A stretch of DNA of 64,000 bases, from positions 62,001 through 126,000 of the forward strand of contig JAHRFE010000036.1 in NCBI GenBank assembly GCA_019084245.1, given 5' to 3'. Source of the DNA: Hoeflea sp. (GTDB lineage Bacteria > Pseudomonadota > Alphaproteobacteria > Rhizobiales > Rhizobiaceae). Shown piece by piece: positions 21,025 to 29,422 of the stretch. The position numbers and the translations under genes were made by a program. Under the pieces are notes generated by a model, which saw only the letters and a list, made by a program, of their open reading frames with translations, was not told the DNA's origin and made no database searches. Every line of letters begins with the position of its first letter. Position 1 is the stretch's first letter.

Positions 21025-21731
21025 GCCGCGGCCTTTCCGGCGGCAAAGGCCGAGACGTCGATGACATGATCGGCCACCGCGTTGCGCACGTCGAGATCGT
21101 GGAAGATCCCGAGCAAGGCTGCCCCTTCGGCCTTCTTGCGGGCGATCAGGTCGATGACGACTTCCCGGTTTGCCGCATCGAGCGACGCCGTCGGCTCGTC
21201 GAGCAGCAGGATAGGATGGTCGGTAATGAAGCCGCGGGCAATGTTGACCCGCTGCTGCTCGCCGCCCGAAAACGTCGCGGGCGGCAGCGACCAGAGCTTT
21301 TCCGGCAGGTTCAGTTCCTTGAACAGACCCCGCGCCTGTTCGCGCGCGGCCTCCCGCTCGACGCCGCGGATCAGGAGCGGTTCCGCAGCAACATCCAGCG
21401 CCGAGACCCGCGGCACCGCGCGCAAAAACTGGCTGACATAGCCGATCGTGTCGCGCCGGATCTCCAGCACCAGCCGCGGACTGGCGCTGGCGACGTCGAC
21501 ATGGCGGCCGTGGTGTTGAACGAGAATCTGGCCGCTGTCGCAGCCGTAATTGCCGTAGAGCATCTTCAGGATCGAGCTCTTGCCGACGCCTGAGGGACCG
21601 CCGAGCACCGCGCAGGCGCCGGCCTTCAGCGAAAACGACACATTGGCGACGACCGGCAGTTCGACACCGCCGCGCATGTGCATGATGAAGGTTTTTTTCA
21701 CTTCCGAAGCGACGAGCAGCGTGTTCATCAT
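21021..21731 (-). CDS. phnL: C-P lyase ABC-type subunit PhnL
   Basis: ABC-type ATPase of 236 residues with Walker A GPSGVGKSS, signature FSGGEQQRVNIARGF and Walker B ILLLDEPTASLD. PhnL joins PhnK on the PhnGHIJ core and is needed for ribose 1-methylphosphonate 5-triphosphate formation. It follows the phnK stop directly (TGA then ATGATG). There is no cognate permease, in keeping with a soluble role. Confidence 0.92.
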
Positions 21732-22556
21732 TCAAACCTGCAGGATGGAGGAAACAAGAAGCTGGGTGTAGGGCGCGCGCGGATCGTCGAGCACGCGGTC
21801 GGTGAGACCCGCCTCGATCACCCTGCCCTCCTTCATCACGATCATCCGGTCCGACAAGAGCCGCGCCACCGCCAGATCATGGGTCACGACGACAACGGCC
21901 AGCCCAAGATCGGAGACCAGCCCGCGCAACAAATCGAGAAGCCGCGCCTGCACCGAGACATCAAGCCCGCCGGTGGGCTCGTCCATGAACACCAGTCGCG
22001 GCTCGGTCACCAGGTTGCGGGCGATCTGCAGCCGCTGGCGCATGCCGCCCGAGAAGGTGCGCGGCTGGTCGTCGACCCGATCCTCATCGATCTCGACACG
22101 GGCCAGCCATTCGATCGCAGCCCCCCTTATGTTGCCGTAGTGCCGGTTGCCCACCGCCATCAGCCGCTCGCCGACATTGGCGCCGGCCGACACCGTCATC
22201 CTGAGCCCGTCGATCGGGTTCTGGTGCACAAAACCCCAGTCGGTGCGCATCAGGTAGCGCCGCTCGGCCTCCGCCATCTTGTAGATATCGGCGCTCACGC
22301 CGTCACGCATGCGGTAATGCACCGTGCCGCAGGTGGGCGTGAGCCGCGAGGAGATGCAGTTCAGCAGCGTGGTCTTGCCGGAACCGGATTCGCCGACGAT
22401 CGCCAGCACTTCGCCCGGCCACAGATCAAAGCTCACATCGGCGCAGCCAATGCGCTTGCCGTAGACCCGGGTCAGCTTTTCAACCGTGAGCAGCGGCTTG
22501 ACCGGTGCGGGGATCCCCGCCTTGGCGAGGGCTTCCAAAGTATCGGCGTCGCTCAT
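21732..22556 (-). CDS. phnK: C-P lyase ABC-type subunit PhnK
   Basis: ABC ATPase of 274 residues: Walker A GESGSGKTTLLNC, signature FSGGMRQRLQIARNL, Walker B LVFMDEPTGGLD. PhnK docks on PhnJ in the C-P lyase core complex. The start overlaps the phnJ stop (ATGA). Sequence is similar to oligopeptide-transport ATPases, but context fixes the role. Confidence 0.93.
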   Translation of the reverse strand: MSDADTLEALAKAGIPAPVKPLLTVEKLTRVYGKRIGCADVSFDLWPGEVLAIVGESGSGKTTLLNCISSRLTPTCGTVHYRMRDGVSADIYKMAEAERRYLMRTDWGFVHQNPIDGLRMTVSAGANVGERLMAVGNRHYGNIRGAAIEWLARVEIDEDRVDDQPRTFSGGMRQRLQIARNLVTEPRLVFMDEPTGGLDVSVQARLLDLLRGLVSDLGLAVVVVTHDLAVARLLSDRMIVMKEGRVIEAGLTDRVLDDPRAPYTQLLVSSILQV

Positions 22557-23473
22557 ATCGCGGCCTCCTTTTCAACTACCGGCTCGTCGCCAAGCAGCGC
22601 GCCGCGATGACCCTCGGCCCGGCGGCTTTCGCAATGATGGGTGTCGGAACAGACGAACATCCGCCCGCCCTTGTCGTCGAGCACCACCTCGTCGAGATAG
22701 ACCTGCTCGGCGCCGCACAGCGCGCAGGGCTCGGTGAAATGCTGGATTTCGAACGGATGATCCTCGAAGTCGAGGCTGACCACGTTCGTGTGCGGCGGCA
22801 CCGCATAGATCCGCTTCTCGCGGCCCGCGCCGAAGAGCTGCAGGGCTTCGGACTGGTGCATTTTCGGATTGTCGAATTTCGGCGTTGGCGAGGGGTCCAT
22901 CACGTAGCGCCCCTCGACCTTGACCGGATAGGCATAGGTCGTGGCGATGCGGCCGTTGCGGGCGATGTCCTCGTAGAGCTTCACATGCATGAGGCCGTAT
23001 TCCTCCAGCGCATGCATCTTGCGGGTCTCGGTCTCGCGCGGCTCGAGAAAGCGCAAGGGTTCGGGGATCGGCACCTGGTAGACCAGCACCTGGCCCGCAT
23101 GCAGCGGTGTCTCCGGAATCCGGTGCCGCGTCTGGATGATGGTCGCATCCGGCGTCGCGGTCGTCGTCGCCACACCGGCGGTCTTGGCGAAGAAGGCGCG
23201 GATCGACACCGCATTGGTGGTGTCGTCGGCGCCCTGGTCGATCACCTTGAGCACATCGTCGCGCCCGATGATCGCCGCCGTCACCTGCACCCCGCCGGTG
23301 CCCCAGCCATAGGGCATCGGCATTTCGCGGGAGGCGAAGGGCACCTGGTAGCCCGGAATGGCAATCCCCTTGAGGATCGCCCGTCGGATCATCCGCTTGG
23401 TCTGCTCGTCGAGATAGGCGAAATTGTAACTCGCCAGGTTTTGCGTGTTTGTCTCGGTCATGGGCGCGGTCAT
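22553..23473 (-). CDS. phnJ: Alpha-D-ribose 1-methylphosphonate 5-phosphate C-P lyase
   Basis: Radical-SAM C-P lyase of 306 residues that cleaves the carbon-phosphorus bond, releasing methane from methylphosphonate. The cysteine set of the family is complete: CALCG near residue 246 and VCSDTHHC near 270-277, together holding the 4Fe-4S cluster and radical residue. The GYQVPFASREMPMPYGWGTGG segment, near the glycyl-radical site, is intact. Overlaps phnI and phnK. Confidence 0.96.
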   Translation of the reverse strand: MTAPMTETNTQNLASYNFAYLDEQTKRMIRRAILKGIAIPGYQVPFASREMPMPYGWGTGGVQVTAAIIGRDDVLKVIDQGADDTTNAVSIRAFFAKTAGVATTTATPDATIIQTRHRIPETPLHAGQVLVYQVPIPEPLRFLEPRETETRKMHALEEYGLMHVKLYEDIARNGRIATTYAYPVKVEGRYVMDPSPTPKFDNPKMHQSEALQLFGAGREKRIYAVPPHTNVVSLDFEDHPFEIQHFTEPCALCGAEQVYLDEVVLDDKGGRMFVCSDTHHCESRRAEGHRGALLGDEPVVEKEAAI

Positions 23474-24588
23474 TCAGCGGCCTCCCTTGCGGCGCCGTCC
23501 GCCGGCGTGTCGCCTTCGGTTCTTGCGAAATGCTCGGCACGCATGCGGCGTACGAGATCGAGTTCAGCCTGGAAATCGACGTAATGCGGCAACTTGAGGT
23601 GCTCGACGAAGCCGGTCGACTGCACATTGTCGCAATGGGACAGCACGAATTCCTCGTCCTGCGCCGGCGCCACGATATCCTCGCCGAGTTCCGACGCGCG
23701 CAACGCCCGGTCGCACAGCGACATCGCCATCGCCTTGCGCTCGGCCTGGCCGAACACGAGGCCATAGCCCCGGGTGAACTGCGGCGGCGCCTTGGTCGAT
23801 CCCTTGAACTGGTTGACCATCTGGCATTCGGTGAGTTTCACCCTGCCGATCACAACGGCAAAGCCCAACTCCGGGATCATCACCTCGACATCGACCTCGC
23901 CGATGCGGATCTCGCCGGCGAAGGGATGGCTGCGCGCATAGCCGCGCTGAGTCGAATAGGCGAGCGCCAGCAAAAACCCCTCGTCACCGCGCGCCAGCGT
24001 CTGCAGCCGTGCGTCACGCTCCATCGGAAATTCCATCGGCGTGCGGGTGATGTCGGCCACGGGGCGCGAGGCGTCGGTCGCCGGATCGTCCTCGATCAGC
24101 CCCTCGTCGCCCAGAATGTCGGAGACGCGGATCACCCTCTCGCCCGTGTCGGCGGCCATTTCGGGCGCGTCCAAGGGCTCGTCCCCGGCGAGCTCCGGAT
24201 CGAGCAGGCGGTGGGTATAATCAAAGGTGGGTCCGAGCAATTGCCCGCCCGGCAGATCCTTGTAGACAGCGGAGATCCGCCGCTCGACCAGCATGGCGCC
24301 GGTATCGACCGGCTCGGAATGGCCGAACCGCGGCAGCGTGGTGCGGTAGGCCCTGAGCAGGAACACCGCCTCGATCAGGTCGCCGCGCGCCTGCTTGATG
24401 GCAAGCGCGGCCAGTTCCGGATCGTAGAGCGAGCCCTCGCCCATCACCCGGTCGACGGCGAGCGACAATTGCCCGGCGATCTGATCGAGCGTCAGCCCCG
24501 GCACGTCCGCATCGCCGCGGCGGCGGGCGGCGAGCAGACGGTGGGCATTGGCGATGGCGGCTTCGCCACCCTTGACAGCTACATACAT
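23470..24588 (-). CDS. phnI: C-P lyase core subunit PhnI
   Basis: PhnI of 372 residues. In the C-P lyase core it acts as the nucleosidase/transferase that displaces adenine from ATP with a phosphonate, together with PhnG, H and L. It starts MYVAVKGGEAAIANAH and carries AVDRVMGEGSLYDPELAALAIKQA and the C-terminal VQSTGFVEHLKLPHYVDFQAEL, both well conserved. It lies two bases after phnH and overlaps phnJ by four. Confidence 0.95.
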   Translation of the reverse strand: MYVAVKGGEAAIANAHRLLAARRRGDADVPGLTLDQIAGQLSLAVDRVMGEGSLYDPELAALAIKQARGDLIEAVFLLRAYRTTLPRFGHSEPVDTGAMLVERRISAVYKDLPGGQLLGPTFDYTHRLLDPELAGDEPLDAPEMAADTGERVIRVSDILGDEGLIEDDPATDASRPVADITRTPMEFPMERDARLQTLARGDEGFLLALAYSTQRGYARSHPFAGEIRIGEVDVEVMIPELGFAVVIGRVKLTECQMVNQFKGSTKAPPQFTRGYGLVFGQAERKAMAMSLCDRALRASELGEDIVAPAQDEEFVLSHCDNVQSTGFVEHLKLPHYVDFQAELDLVRRMRAEHFARTEGDTPADGAAREAAE

Positions 24589-24590
24589 GA

Positions 24591-25211
24591 CTACGCCTCC
24601 TTGCGGATCAAACGGGTGCTGCGCGGCATCGCCGCCACCGAACCGGGACCGGCAAGGATCAGGTCAATCCCGCGCGGAAACGCCTGCCGGTTGGCCATCC
24701 ATTGCTCGCTGAAATGCTGCGGCATCGGCGCCGGCGCGAGGGTCGTCCGATCCTTGATGCCGGGGCCTTCGAGCGTCAGGGCCACGCCTTCGGTGAGTGT
24801 CGTCACCTGCAGGATCACGCTGGTCGAGCGGTCCGGAAACTCCTGGGTGCCCAGCGAGAATCCGTTCAGCGCCGACAGGCTCTGGGGGGCGGCTACAACC
24901 GCAAAGGCTGCTTCCGACTGATACGCGGTGATCGGCGCACCAGTGTGAAACACGATCCAGTCCTTGATGGCGTTCGTCTTCGTCAGTGCCGGATCGAGCC
25001 AGACCGGCGTGTCGGCATCGGCGAGCGTTGCGATCAGCGCCGAAGCCGAAGCCGTCAGCGGCGCGGGCGGCGCGGTGACAGCCGGCAGCGCATGAACCGT
25101 GCCAGGCCGCGCCATGGCGTCCATCAGCGCCCGGAACACGGTTTGCGATGCGCCGACGGGATCGGCGAACCCGCCCTCATAGATCGAAGCGGCAGGGGTG
25201 CTGTGCGCCAT
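24591..25211 (-). CDS. phnH: C-P lyase core subunit PhnH
   Basis: PhnH of 206 residues, a homodimeric structural subunit of the PhnGHIJ core. The N-terminal GGFADPVGASQTVFRALMDA followed by MARPG is the family hallmark. The stop of phnG and the ATG of phnH share one base (TGATG), so stoichiometric synthesis by coupling is likely. Confidence 0.93.
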   Translation of the reverse strand: MAHSTPAASIYEGGFADPVGASQTVFRALMDAMARPGTVHALPAVTAPPAPLTASASALIATLADADTPVWLDPALTKTNAIKDWIVFHTGAPITAYQSEAAFAVVAAPQSLSALNGFSLGTQEFPDRSTSVILQVTTLTEGVALTLEGPGIKDRTTLAPAPMPQHFSEQWMANRQAFPRGIDLILAGPGSVAAMPRSTRLIRKEA

Positions 25212-25702
25212 CAGTCTTCCCCTCGCACCATGGTGAAGAAATTGACCCGGGTCGCAGCCGTCTCGCTGCGCAATCTGGCGTCCGCCTCTTCAGCCAGGCG
25301 TTCGAGCGGGGCGATGATGTCGCGCTCTATTAGGTCCGCCTGGGCCGGGTCCTGTGCCAGCGCGTCGATGACGGCGACCAGTTGCGCCTTGCGCACATCG
25401 CGCCCGCTGATCATCGCATGGCCGACCTGCCCGGAGCCGATCCGGACCGTGACCCGTGTGGCCGAGATTTCGCCGACATGAAACGGCTGTCCGCTGCCGC
25501 CAATGCGGCCGCGCAGGGCCACAAGTCCTGATTCCGGTCCGCGCAGAAGTTCGACCGACGGATCGAGCCCGGTCTGTTTCCAGCACGCCAGAAGCTCCTT
25601 GCCTGGCGCCTTGGCCAGCACCGACAAGCGCCTTTGGCGGCCTTCGACCTCTCCGGCGTCTGGCGCCGGCTTGTGATCCCGCTGATGTCCCGCACCTGTC
25701 AT
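25211..25702 (-). CDS. phnG: C-P lyase core subunit PhnG
   Basis: PhnG of 163 residues, the first gene of the phnG-H-I-J-K-L-acetyltransferase operon and a core C-P lyase subunit. The motif RQRRLSVLAKAPGKEL is typical, as is the GQVGHAMISGRD segment. Upstream lie a PhnF-type operator and a candidate Pho box, with phnF divergent. Confidence 0.93.
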   Translation of the reverse strand: MTGAGHQRDHKPAPDAGEVEGRQRRLSVLAKAPGKELLACWKQTGLDPSVELLRGPESGLVALRGRIGGSGQPFHVGEISATRVTVRIGSGQVGHAMISGRDVRKAQLVAVIDALAQDPAQADLIERDIIAPLERLAEEADARLRSETAATRVNFFTMVRGED

Positions 25703-25717
25703 GAAGTTCTCCGTATT

Positions 25718-25740
25718 TGGTCTATTAGTCTAGACAACCA
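25718..25740. promoter_or_regulatory. Candidate PhnF operator
   Basis: TGGTCTA and a matching TAGAC..CCA lie either side of TTAGTC. Inside is the perfect 8-base palindrome GTCTAGAC, and GTCTA/TAGAC form an inverted repeat with six-base spacing. PhnF-type GntR regulators bind TGGTnTAGACCA-like sites. It sits just upstream of the phnG start, where a repressor would act. Confidence 0.45.
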
Positions 25741-25770
25741 TATCAATTACGATACACTTAAACCTCACGT

Positions 25771-25788
25771 ATGACGAGCCTGTGACAC
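25771..25788 (-). promoter_or_regulatory. Candidate Pho box upstream of phnG
   Basis: On the minus strand the sequence reads GTGTCAC-AGGC-TCGTCAT, two seven-base near-repeats of CTGTCAT spaced by four, about 69 bases before the phnG ATG. Fit to the PhoB consensus is good but not perfect. Confidence 0.5.
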
Positions 25789-25804
25789 GAAGAAAGGAAA
25801 CCAT

Positions 25805-26560
25805 TTGGAGACGCTGGAAAGACGCACCGGAATAGCGCTCTGGCGGCAGGTCGCCGACCAGATCCGCCAATCCGTCCTCACCAGCCTGAGCCCGAACGAG
25901 CGGCTGCCGGCGGAAACCGAACTGGCCATGCGCTTCGGGGTCAACCGCCATACCGTACGCGCCGCGATTGCGGCTTTGGAAAAAGAAGGAACCGTGCGCG
26001 CCGAACAGGGCCGCGGCACCTTTCTCAACGACCGCCAGCGCCTGAGCTACCCGATCGGCCGGCGCACCCGCTTCTCTTCCGGCCTCGAAAACCAGGCCCA
26101 GACACGAGCCGGCAAGCTGCTGTCGAGCCAGACCCGGCCGGCGCCGCTGCGGGTCAGCCAAGCTCTGGGACTTCCGGCACAGACTGAAGTTGTCGAGTTG
26201 TCGACCCTCTCCATGGCCGACAGCGTCCCCATTTCCGCGGCGACATCCTGGTTTGACGCCGCCCGGTTTGCGTCCATTGCCGGACTGTACGCCGAGACCG
26301 GATCGATCACCGCATCGCTCAGGCTGCTTGGCGTCGAGGATTACACCCGCAAGTCCACCGCGGTGGAAGCCTGTCACGCGTCTTCTGAAGATCTCGATCT
26401 GCTGGCGCTCTCGCCCGGCGCCATCGTGCTGGTGACCCGCTCGGTCGACATCGATCCGGCAGGTATTCCGGTGCTCTATGGCGAATCCCGTTTTGCCGCC
26501 GACCGTGTGGAATTGCTCATCGACACCGGCGCATCCGACTTGTCGCGCGACGCCGTCTGA
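25805..26560 (+). CDS. phnF: GntR/HutC-family regulator of phosphonate genes
   Basis: GntR-type regulator of 251 residues. The N-terminal winged helix includes LWRQVADQIRQSV, LPAETELAMRFGVNRHTVRAAIAAL and the wing GRGTFL. A UTRA ligand domain follows. The start is an unusual TTG, supported by AAGGAA seven bases upstream and by the N-terminus of the family. It is divergent from phnG and probably represses it. Confidence 0.9.
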   Translation: METLERRTGIALWRQVADQIRQSVLTSLSPNERLPAETELAMRFGVNRHTVRAAIAALEKEGTVRAEQGRGTFLNDRQRLSYPIGRRTRFSSGLENQAQTRAGKLLSSQTRPAPLRVSQALGLPAQTEVVELSTLSMADSVPISAATSWFDAARFASIAGLYAETGSITASLRLLGVEDYTRKSTAVEACHASSEDLDLLALSPGAIVLVTRSVDIDPAGIPVLYGESRFAADRVELLIDTGASDLSRDAV

Positions 26561-26568
26561 AGAAGCGC

Positions 26569-26595
26569 CTGTCACAGTGTCACACCGACCGTCAC
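26569..26595 (+). promoter_or_regulatory. TGTCAC repeats, possible Pho box before plcP-btaAB
   Basis: Three copies of a TGTCAC/CGTCAC element occur in tandem (starts eight and twelve bases apart) between phnF and plcP. They resemble PhoB half-sites, but the spacing departs from the usual eleven-base period. Phosphate control of plcP and btaAB homologues is known in Sinorhizobium meliloti. Confidence 0.4.
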
Positions 26596-26662
26596 AAAAC
26601 TGAAAACGGAATCGTGTCTAAGCCTGCCAGCACGACGATTGCTCAAGGTGCAGGCGGGGCCC

Positions 26663-27478
26663 GTGACCAACACTTACCGGACGATTTTCCTTTCCGACAT
26701 TCATCTCGGCACGCCGGATTGTCAGGCCGACATCCTGATCGATTTCCTGCGCCTGCATGATGCGCCGACCATCTATCTGGTCGGCGACATCATCGACTGC
26801 TGGCGGATGAAGCGGAAGGGCTTCTACTGGCCGCAATCGCACAATGACGTGGTCCAGAAGCTGTTGCGCAAGGCGCGCAAGGGCACCCGCATCATCTATG
26901 TTCCAGGCAACCACGACGAATTGCTGCGCGAGTATCAGGGCGTGCATTTCGGCGGCATCGAGGTGCGCGAGCGCGATGTGTTCGAGACCGCCGACGGCAA
27001 GCGCCTGCTGGTCATTCACGGCGACGAATTCGACATGGTGGTGATGAACCACCGCTGGCTCGCCCATCTGGGAGACATGGCCTATGGCATGGCGATGTGG
27101 ACCAACAAGTGGCACAACCGCTCGCGCAAGCTGCTCGGGCTTCGCTACTGGTCGTTCTCTCGCTGGGCCAAGCTCAAGGTCAAGAGCGCGGTCAACTTCA
27201 TCTCGGATTTCGAGGAAGTGCTGGCTGATGAGGCCCGCAAGCATGGCGCCGACGGTGTCATTTGCGGCCATATCCACCACGCCGCCAACGAGGTGCGGGG
27301 AGGCATCCACTACATCAACACCGGCGACTGGGTGGAAAGCTGCACCGCCGTGGTCGAGCATGACGACGGCCGTCTCGAAATCATCGACTGGTCGCGCCGC
27401 ATTTCCGAAAAAGCCGGACAGCTGAAAATCGTCGAGCCGGTAAAACAGATACCCGGCGCGCAAGACCAGGCGGCATGA
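26663..27478 (+). CDS. plcP: PlcP-type phospholipase C (LpxH-like metallophosphoesterase)
   Basis: Metallophosphoesterase of about 271 residues with FLSDIHLGT, YLVGDIIDCW, VPGNHDELLR, VIHGDEFD and CGHIHHA in order. The fold is shared with UDP-2,3-diacylglucosamine hydrolase, but position directly before btaA-btaB and after Pho-like repeats points to PlcP. PlcP cleaves phosphatidylcholine and other phospholipids to diacylglycerol under phosphate limitation in Sinorhizobium and marine bacteria. A GTG giving VTNTYRT is chosen; an in-frame TTG eight codons earlier is possible. Misassignment as an LpxH-type hydrolase is the main alternative. Confidence 0.8.
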   Translation: MTNTYRTIFLSDIHLGTPDCQADILIDFLRLHDAPTIYLVGDIIDCWRMKRKGFYWPQSHNDVVQKLLRKARKGTRIIYVPGNHDELLREYQGVHFGGIEVRERDVFETADGKRLLVIHGDEFDMVVMNHRWLAHLGDMAYGMAMWTNKWHNRSRKLLGLRYWSFSRWAKLKVKSAVNFISDFEEVLADEARKHGADGVICGHIHHAANEVRGGIHYINTGDWVESCTAVVEHDDGRLEIIDWSRRISEKAGQLKIVEPVKQIPGAQDQAA

Positions 27479-27515
27479 TGCCCGCGCCATCCTCTCTCCT
27501 GCGGAGTTCTGACCA

Positions 27516-28760
27516 ATGACCATGATCGAAACCGCGGGCGTCGGCGCCCGCATCGACGGCGCTGTCGTGCGCAACACCGCCCTTTCCTCGACGGGGATCC
27601 TCGAGCGGGTCTTCTCGGCGGCTTTCCGCGGCCTGGTCTATCCGCAGATCTGGGAAGACCCTCTGGTCGACATGGAGGCTCTGGCGCTCAAACCGACCGA
27701 CACCATGGTCACCATCGCCTCGGGCTCCTGTAACGTCATGTCCTATCTCACCGCCAATCCGGCCGAGATCATCGCGGTGGACCTGTCGCCCGCCCATGTG
27801 GCGCTGGGCAAGCTCAAGCTCGCTGCCGCCACCCATCTGCCCGACCACACATCGTTCTCCAATCTGTTCCGCCACGCCAATCTGAAATCCAACACGGCAC
27901 TCTATGAGCGCCATATCCGACCCCATCTCGACGCCAGGACGCGGGCCTACTGGGACGGGCGCGAGGCCAATGGCCGCTGCCGGATCAGCCGCTTTACCCG
28001 CGGATTTTACGCAACGGGCCTGCTCGGACGGTTCATCTCGGCAGCCCATGTGATCGGCAAGATCTACGGCGTCGATCCGCGCGAACTCCTGCGCATGGAC
28101 AGCGTGGAGAAGCAGCGCGAGTTCTTCGACGCGCGCATCGCCCCCGTGTTCAACAGCCGCAGCTTCAAGGCGCTGACCTCCATGCGCGCCTCGCTGTTTG
28201 GCCTGGGCATCCCGCCCGCCCAGTACGAAGCGCTGGCCGGTGACGCCCCGGACGGCATGATCGGCGCGCTGCGCACCCGCACCGAGCGGCTCGCCTGCGG
28301 CTTTCCGCTCAAGGACAATTACTTTGCCTGGCAGGCTTTTGGACGCGGCTACCAGCCGGGTGAAGCGGCCAGCCTTCCACCCTATCTCGAAGCTCGCCAT
28401 TTCGAGACCGTGCGCCGCAACGCGGGCCGCGTCACCATCGTCAATGAGAGCATCACCGCCCTGCTCGCCGCACGGCCCGCGGCCTCGGTCGACGCCTTCG
28501 TGCTGCTCGACGCCCAGGACTGGATGACCGACCGGCAGCTGTCGGAATTGTGGGCCGAGATCACCCGCACCGCCACGCCCGGCGCGCGTGTCATCTACCG
28601 CACCGCTGCGGCAGGGTCGCCGCTGCCCGGCCATGTCCCCGACGGCATCATCGACAAGTGGGATTACCGCCGTGAGCAGAGCCTGGAGCTTGGCGCAAAG
28701 GACCGCTCGGCGATCTATGGCGGCTTTCACCTGCACGTCAAACGGGACGCAGCCGCATGA
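27516..28760 (+). CDS. btaA: S-adenosylmethionine:diacylglycerol 3-amino-3-carboxypropyl transferase
   Basis: BtaA of 414 residues. It transfers the aminocarboxypropyl group of SAM to diacylglycerol, the first step to the phosphorus-free lipid diacylglyceryl-trimethylhomoserine (DGTS). The family's YPQIWEDPLVD segment lies near residue 43, the SAM-binding ASGSCNVMSYL near 70, and VDLSPAH near 88. A GGAG ribosome site precedes the ATG. The stop overlaps the btaB start (ATGA). Its substrate could be supplied by the upstream phospholipase. Confidence 0.92.
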   Translation: MTMIETAGVGARIDGAVVRNTALSSTGILERVFSAAFRGLVYPQIWEDPLVDMEALALKPTDTMVTIASGSCNVMSYLTANPAEIIAVDLSPAHVALGKLKLAAATHLPDHTSFSNLFRHANLKSNTALYERHIRPHLDARTRAYWDGREANGRCRISRFTRGFYATGLLGRFISAAHVIGKIYGVDPRELLRMDSVEKQREFFDARIAPVFNSRSFKALTSMRASLFGLGIPPAQYEALAGDAPDGMIGALRTRTERLACGFPLKDNYFAWQAFGRGYQPGEAASLPPYLEARHFETVRRNAGRVTIVNESITALLAARPAASVDAFVLLDAQDWMTDRQLSELWAEITRTATPGARVIYRTAAAGSPLPGHVPDGIIDKWDYRREQSLELGAKDRSAIYGGFHLHVKRDAAA

Positions 28761-29410
28761 GCGACGTCACCGCCAATGCCTCGGTGATGGACGGCATCTA
28801 CCGCCATCAGCGCCACATCTACGACCTGACGCGGCGCTACTATCTGCTTGGCCGCAACGATCTGATTGCCGCGATCAATCCGCCCGCTGGCGGAACCGTG
28901 CTGGAGATCGGTTGCGGCACCGCGCGCAACCTGATCCTGACGGCTGAGCGCTACAGGAATGCCAAGCTCTACGGCATCGACATTTCCGCCGAAATGCTCA
29001 AATCGGCCGAGGCCACGGTGGCAAAAAACAGCCTGTCCGGCCGCATCCGCCTCGCCCAGGGCGACGCCACCCGCTTTGATGCGAACGAACTGTTCGGGGT
29101 CCCGCAGTTCGACCGGGTGTTTTTCTCCTACAGCCTGTCGATGATCCCCGGCTGGGAAGCAGCGCTGCAGCAGGCCATCGCGGCCACCGCGCCGGGCGGT
29201 CAGTTGCATGTCGTCGATTTCGGGCAACAGGCAGCGCTGCCGGGCTGGTTCGGCCGGGGCCTGAAGGCCTGGCTGGCGCGCTTTCATGTCACCCCGCGGG
29301 CCGATCTCGGCGAGGCCATGGCGGCGCTCGCAGCTGAGCATCACGGCGAATTGCGCTTCGCCACGATCTACCGCGACTACGCCCGGATCGGCACCATCAC
29401 CCTGCCTTGA
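28757..29410 (+). CDS. btaB: Diacylglyceryl-homoserine N-methyltransferase
   Basis: SAM-dependent methyltransferase of 217 residues with motif I VLEIGCGTARNLI and the acidic strand end YGIDIS. BtaB adds three methyl groups to the homoserine lipid made by BtaA, giving DGTS. The N-terminal MDGIYRHQRHIYDLTRRYYLLGR is typical of the family. Translationally coupled to btaA and convergent with modC. Confidence 0.92.
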   Translation: MSDVTANASVMDGIYRHQRHIYDLTRRYYLLGRNDLIAAINPPAGGTVLEIGCGTARNLILTAERYRNAKLYGIDISAEMLKSAEATVAKNSLSGRIRLAQGDATRFDANELFGVPQFDRVFFSYSLSMIPGWEAALQQAIAATAPGGQLHVVDFGQQAALPGWFGRGLKAWLARFHVTPRADLGEAMAALAAEHHGELRFATIYRDYARIGTITLP

Positions 29411-29422
29411 CGGTAAAACGGC

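Noticed and set aside
26639-27478. Reading of the metallophosphoesterase as LpxH (lipid A synthesis)
   Set aside because: The fold is shared, but its operon with btaA-btaB and Pho-like repeats favours PlcP. LpxH remains the alternative.
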